A DNA stretch of 44,829 bases from positions 1 through 44,829 of the forward strand of contig JAJQCW010000027.1 of NCBI GenBank assembly GCA_021202515.1, in the 5' to 3' direction. The stretch is from Clostridiales bacterium. GTDB taxonomy: Bacteria; Bacillota; Clostridia; Oscillospirales; Oscillospiraceae. The notes under the pieces are model-generated. The model was not told the DNA's origin, did not search any database, and worked only from the letters and a program-made list of their open reading frames with translations. This document shows, piece by piece, positions 44,101-44,829 of this stretch (its first letter is position 1; each line of letters begins with the position of its first letter). The position numbers were made by a program, and so were the translations under genes.

Positions 44101-44829
44101 ACTGGATGCTGACAGCCTGACCAGCGTCTGGCAGTTGGCAAAAGAGCCGTATTACACACTGACCACCACAGTGGACGACACCACCTATTACTACGCTGAG
44201 ACCGAGGACGGCACCGGTTACCTGACCGAAGACGCGGACGCAGCCGCCACCTTTGACGCCACGGACGACCGCACCCCCACGCTGGTTGGCAGCACCGTAT
44301 TCCTGCAAAACCGTCTGAACCAGACCGAGACCAAGACGGTAGACGGCGAGGGCGTGACCTTTGACAAGGTTTACGCCTACGATGACGGCGACGACAACGT
44401 GTACAAGACCGGCGAAGCCCTGACTGCAAACGGCGTAGAGCCTGCCGCCGGTTATGTGATGTGGGATACGGGCTATGAAGGGACCATGTGGTCCTGGCAG
44501 GACCGTTTCCTCTCCGGCTGGACCGAGGAGGACGGCACCACCGCCACCAGCCTGCCCTATGTCAGTTTCCCCTACGGCTATGAGGCTGGCAGCACCAGCG
44601 GCGAGACCGAGACCGTTGACACCACTTCCCTGTCTGCCACCATCGAAGCGGCTGAGACCCTGACCGAGAGCGACTACACCGCTACCACCTGGGCTGCGCT
44701 GCAAACCGCGCTGGAGACCGCCAAGACTGTGGCCGCCGATGCCGACGCCACTCAGGACGAAGTAGACGAAGCCACTTCCGCCCTGTCCGCCGCTATCGAC
44801 GCCCTGGCAGCGGCTGAGAAGGTCACTGT
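38150..44829 (+). CDS. Giant exported repetitive protein, 5' part (open at the window end)
   Basis: No stop is reached in 2226 codons, so this is an incomplete gene. GGAG at 38139-38142 precedes the ATG. A signal peptide (MKKLRKLCALLLSMAMALS, ending near AVAA) is followed by a very acidic Glu/Ser linker (about 35-110). Four modules of about 510 residues follow, each with blocks such as STIDSLTGAATISLALDEG, WTWSGD, PILCDSLADDFYITWP, VDDTTYYYAED and FPYVSFPYGY, and are joined by acidic ETPSTGGDEEE-type linkers. After module four an FIVAR-like helical repeat starts (YTATTWAALQTALETAK, about residue 2175 on). This is an adhesin- or binding-type surface protein; no enzyme motif is seen. A cell-wall anchor would lie outside the window. 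The RAT leader upstream suggests sugar-controlled expression. Confidence 0.88.
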   Translation, partial: MKKLRKLCALLLSMAMALSCASLPAVAAEVGVSEGTVVVSTDTEETTEEESEEDPAEEEGADSAEESTEEDAADSSEEDAEESAEEEATVEAAEAEETEEADASVEAESAVPTATAESTLFGYGYTDGLSCMMGSTIDSLTGAATISLALDEGEIDDSLIDSSNATVKLVDGDGYYAAELILSATTLTGNWENGQTSYTMSVEDLVWNNDVYSGTVGDAGTRQWSAFGGDGNGCYTFYLEVSGITYNGEEVASTTFPVEVYIFGRDGTDRGTVFDTEVTLPTATESSSGKSQSSETQWTWSGDSSAGVPILCDSLADDFYITWPSGSDASGVTASDVTVTLSNEYGTTYTLETENAYGEQQYAVYSSKGETQVAVTFMHWSYTPVFTTMTITVDDGDGLTATKTYEVASVYAYVIQSGGRARGDGNVVTFSYYGLDLDSLNDVYQLAKDTEDYTLYTTVDDTTYYYAEDESGTGYLTTDEDEAAVYTQSADAREPALVNATVFIENRLTLTEDKTVDGKTVTFTKELGNGDGNNTLYMKGADVLANGVKAATGYVIGENLTPYDGNGDRYGTLMPYEHWAWQTRFSAGWTSEDGETATSFPYVSFPYGYAAGETPSTGGDEEEEEPVEVSVTAESDIFGSADTGNKSTLKAELIYTSGPGDINLYYYNEDGERVQYEDQSETHEGDTVTYTGSATISLALSEGDIDDSKIDSSNAVVKLAEGDGYYPEELVLAATSLTGSWENGQMTYTLSEGDLEWYTGDYEWSDYNSGREWSCFGGDGNGYYTFNFEVSGITYDGVEVDPVQFQVNVYIWGRDGSDRVSTFNETESPEAVESSSGVSQTDEIQWTWSGDTTTGDPILCDNLADDFYITWPSGTDASGLTADDVTVTLYNAYGDSYTLQTENAYGEKQYSVFSSEGETQVAVTFMHWAYVPVFTTMTITVDGDGLTASKTYDVDSVYIYMVQQGGGGVTVDGTVTTYSYYGFANLDSVWQVMTESTYVLTTTIDDTTYYYAEDGTLTTDKSEAQSFDATGEADTNQQLIGNTAWITTRLNQTEDKTVDDETITFDKSYSTGKTASASTAAANGLVAADGYILGSSITPYELWAWQDRFLAGYTPDEAEPTGSPYVSFPYGYEAGETPSTGGDEEEETVEVSATAESTLFGYGYTSGGSCLMGSTIDSLTGEATISLALDEGDIDDSLIDSSNATVTLVDGEGYYAAELILSATTLTGSWENGQTSYTMDVEDLVWDNTVYTGEMGTATRQWSAFGGDGNGCYTFYLEVSGITYNGQEVASATFPVEVYIFGRDGTDRGTIFDDEVSLPTATESSSGVSQSSEIQWTWSGDDSAGVPILCDSLADDFYITWPSGTDASSLTADDVTVTLSNEYGTTYTLETENAYGEVQYVVYSSEGETQVAVTFMHWAYTPVFTTMTITVDGDGLTATKTYDVASVYAYMVQSGGRAAGDGNVVTYSFYGLDLDSLTDVYQLAKDTEDYTLYTTVDDTTYYYAEDESGNGYLTTDEDEAVVYTQSTEVREPALVNSTVFIENRLTLTEDKTVGEDTITFTKELGNGDGNNNLYMKGEDVLANGVKAAKGYVIGENLTPYDGTGARYGTLMPYEHWAWQTRFSAGWTSEDGTTATSFPYVSFPYGYEAGETPSTGGDEEEESVEISATAESTLFGYAYTDGLSCLMSETIDSLIGEATISLALSEGDVDDSLIDSSNATVKLAEGDGYYADELTLGATTLTGSWENGQISYTLDVEDLVWNNTVFTEGYSGGTREWSCFGGDGNGCYTFNLEVSGITYNGQEVPSVTFQVEVYIFGRSGADLAALYNLEEDAVAVESTSGVSQTDEIQWTWSGDTSAGVPILCDNQTDDFYITWPTGSDASGLTAENVTVTLYSEYGDSYTLQTENAYGEKQYAVFSSEGETQVAVMFRHWAYTPVFTTMTITVDGDELTASKTYDIGSVYVHMVQSGGHPAHDGDVVTFSYYGLDADSLTSVWQLAKEPYYTLTTTVDDTTYYYAETEDGTGYLTEDADAAATFDATDDRTPTLVGSTVFLQNRLNQTETKTVDGEGVTFDKVYAYDDGDDNVYKTGEALTANGVEPAAGYVMWDTGYEGTMWSWQDRFLSGWTEEDGTTATSLPYVSFPYGYEAGSTSGETETVDTTSLSATIEAAETLTESDYTATTWAALQTALETAKTVAADADATQDEVDEATSALSAAIDALAAAEKVT
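38489..44600 (+). repeat. Four tandem modules of about 1.5 kb in the giant gene
   Basis: Module starts are marked by ACTGCGGAGAGC-like sequence at about 38489, 40043, 41609 and 43147. Spacing is about 1.54-1.57 kb. Modules 1 and 3 resemble each other more than they resemble 2 and 4: both have LGNGDGNNTLYMKG-like and LMPYEHWAWQTRFSAGW blocks. Modules 2 and 4 share GVSQTDEIQWTWSGD, YGDSYTLQTENAYGEKQY and FDK blocks. This ABAB order suggests duplication of a two-module unit. Confidence 0.8.

Noticed and set aside
38159-44704. Stop-free minus-strand frame of about 2180 codons
   Set aside because: It is the mirror of the giant plus-strand gene, which has a ribosome site, signal peptide and modular protein-like sequence. 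The minus frame gives a Gly/Val/Ala/His-rich translation with no start signal or family match; GC-rich codon usage and the repeats explain the absence of stops.

Overview
The window looks like chromosome from an anaerobic, gut-type member of the Clostridia; an Oscillospiraceae-like organism is my best guess. The reasons are GC-rich codon usage with AT-rich sigma-A-type promoters, strong GGAGG ribosome sites, PTS systems of the glucose/beta-glucoside class with a LicT-type antiterminator, LacI and GntR sugar repressors, and a very large repetitive exported protein. No tRNA, rRNA, CRISPR array or complete transposase gene was recognised.

Layout. 1-1168 is gene-free and carries a terminator-like hairpin, a striking array of small covarying hairpins and two perfect tandem inverted repeats. 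1169-5002 is a two-gene ABC exporter (ATPase plus a giant FtsX-like permease). 5003-6060 holds remains of a glycoside hydrolase and a sugar kinase. 6231-19323 is the maltodextrin/glycogen region: malQ on the plus strand, a HAD phosphatase, and on the minus strand a lipoprotein, two permeases, a debranching enzyme, a second malQ and an alpha-glucosidase. A divergent LacI regulator follows, and near-identical candidate operators sit downstream of two promoters. 19673-24326 is a trehalose locus (treC, a PTS EIIBCA, treR) with a palindrome exactly between the -35 and -10 boxes. 25071-31657 is an unusual putative lipid-type operon under an HxlR regulator: a polysaccharide pyruvyl transferase-like protein, a reductase/acyl-CoA ligase fusion, an ATC-hydrolase-like protein and a GMC oxidoreductase with a ferredoxin-like cysteine cluster. 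31879-37819 is a second PTS locus (EIIBC, metallo-hydrolase, LicT-type antiterminator, EIIA, tannase-like esterase). 38150 to the window end is the open 5' part of a giant exported protein built from four modules of about 510 residues.

Two themes cut across these loci. First, a short dispersed element (GAAG followed by a 5-bp stem and 5-nt loop, about 19 nt per unit, often with a second GGCAC/GTGCC hairpin) recurs at about ten places. It lies in both orientations, between genes and also inside genes, where it is read in frame. It adds residues to the alpha-glucosidase, to the second MalQ (next to its catalytic glutamate) and to the GMC oxidoreductase. Rickettsia palindromic elements are the closest known analogy. 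Second, two matching LicT-type antiterminator/terminator leaders precede the second PTS gene and the giant exported protein, which suggests both answer to the antiterminator encoded between them.

The giant plus-strand gene at 38150 runs off the window. A long stop-free minus-strand frame lies opposite it and should not be taken for the gene.
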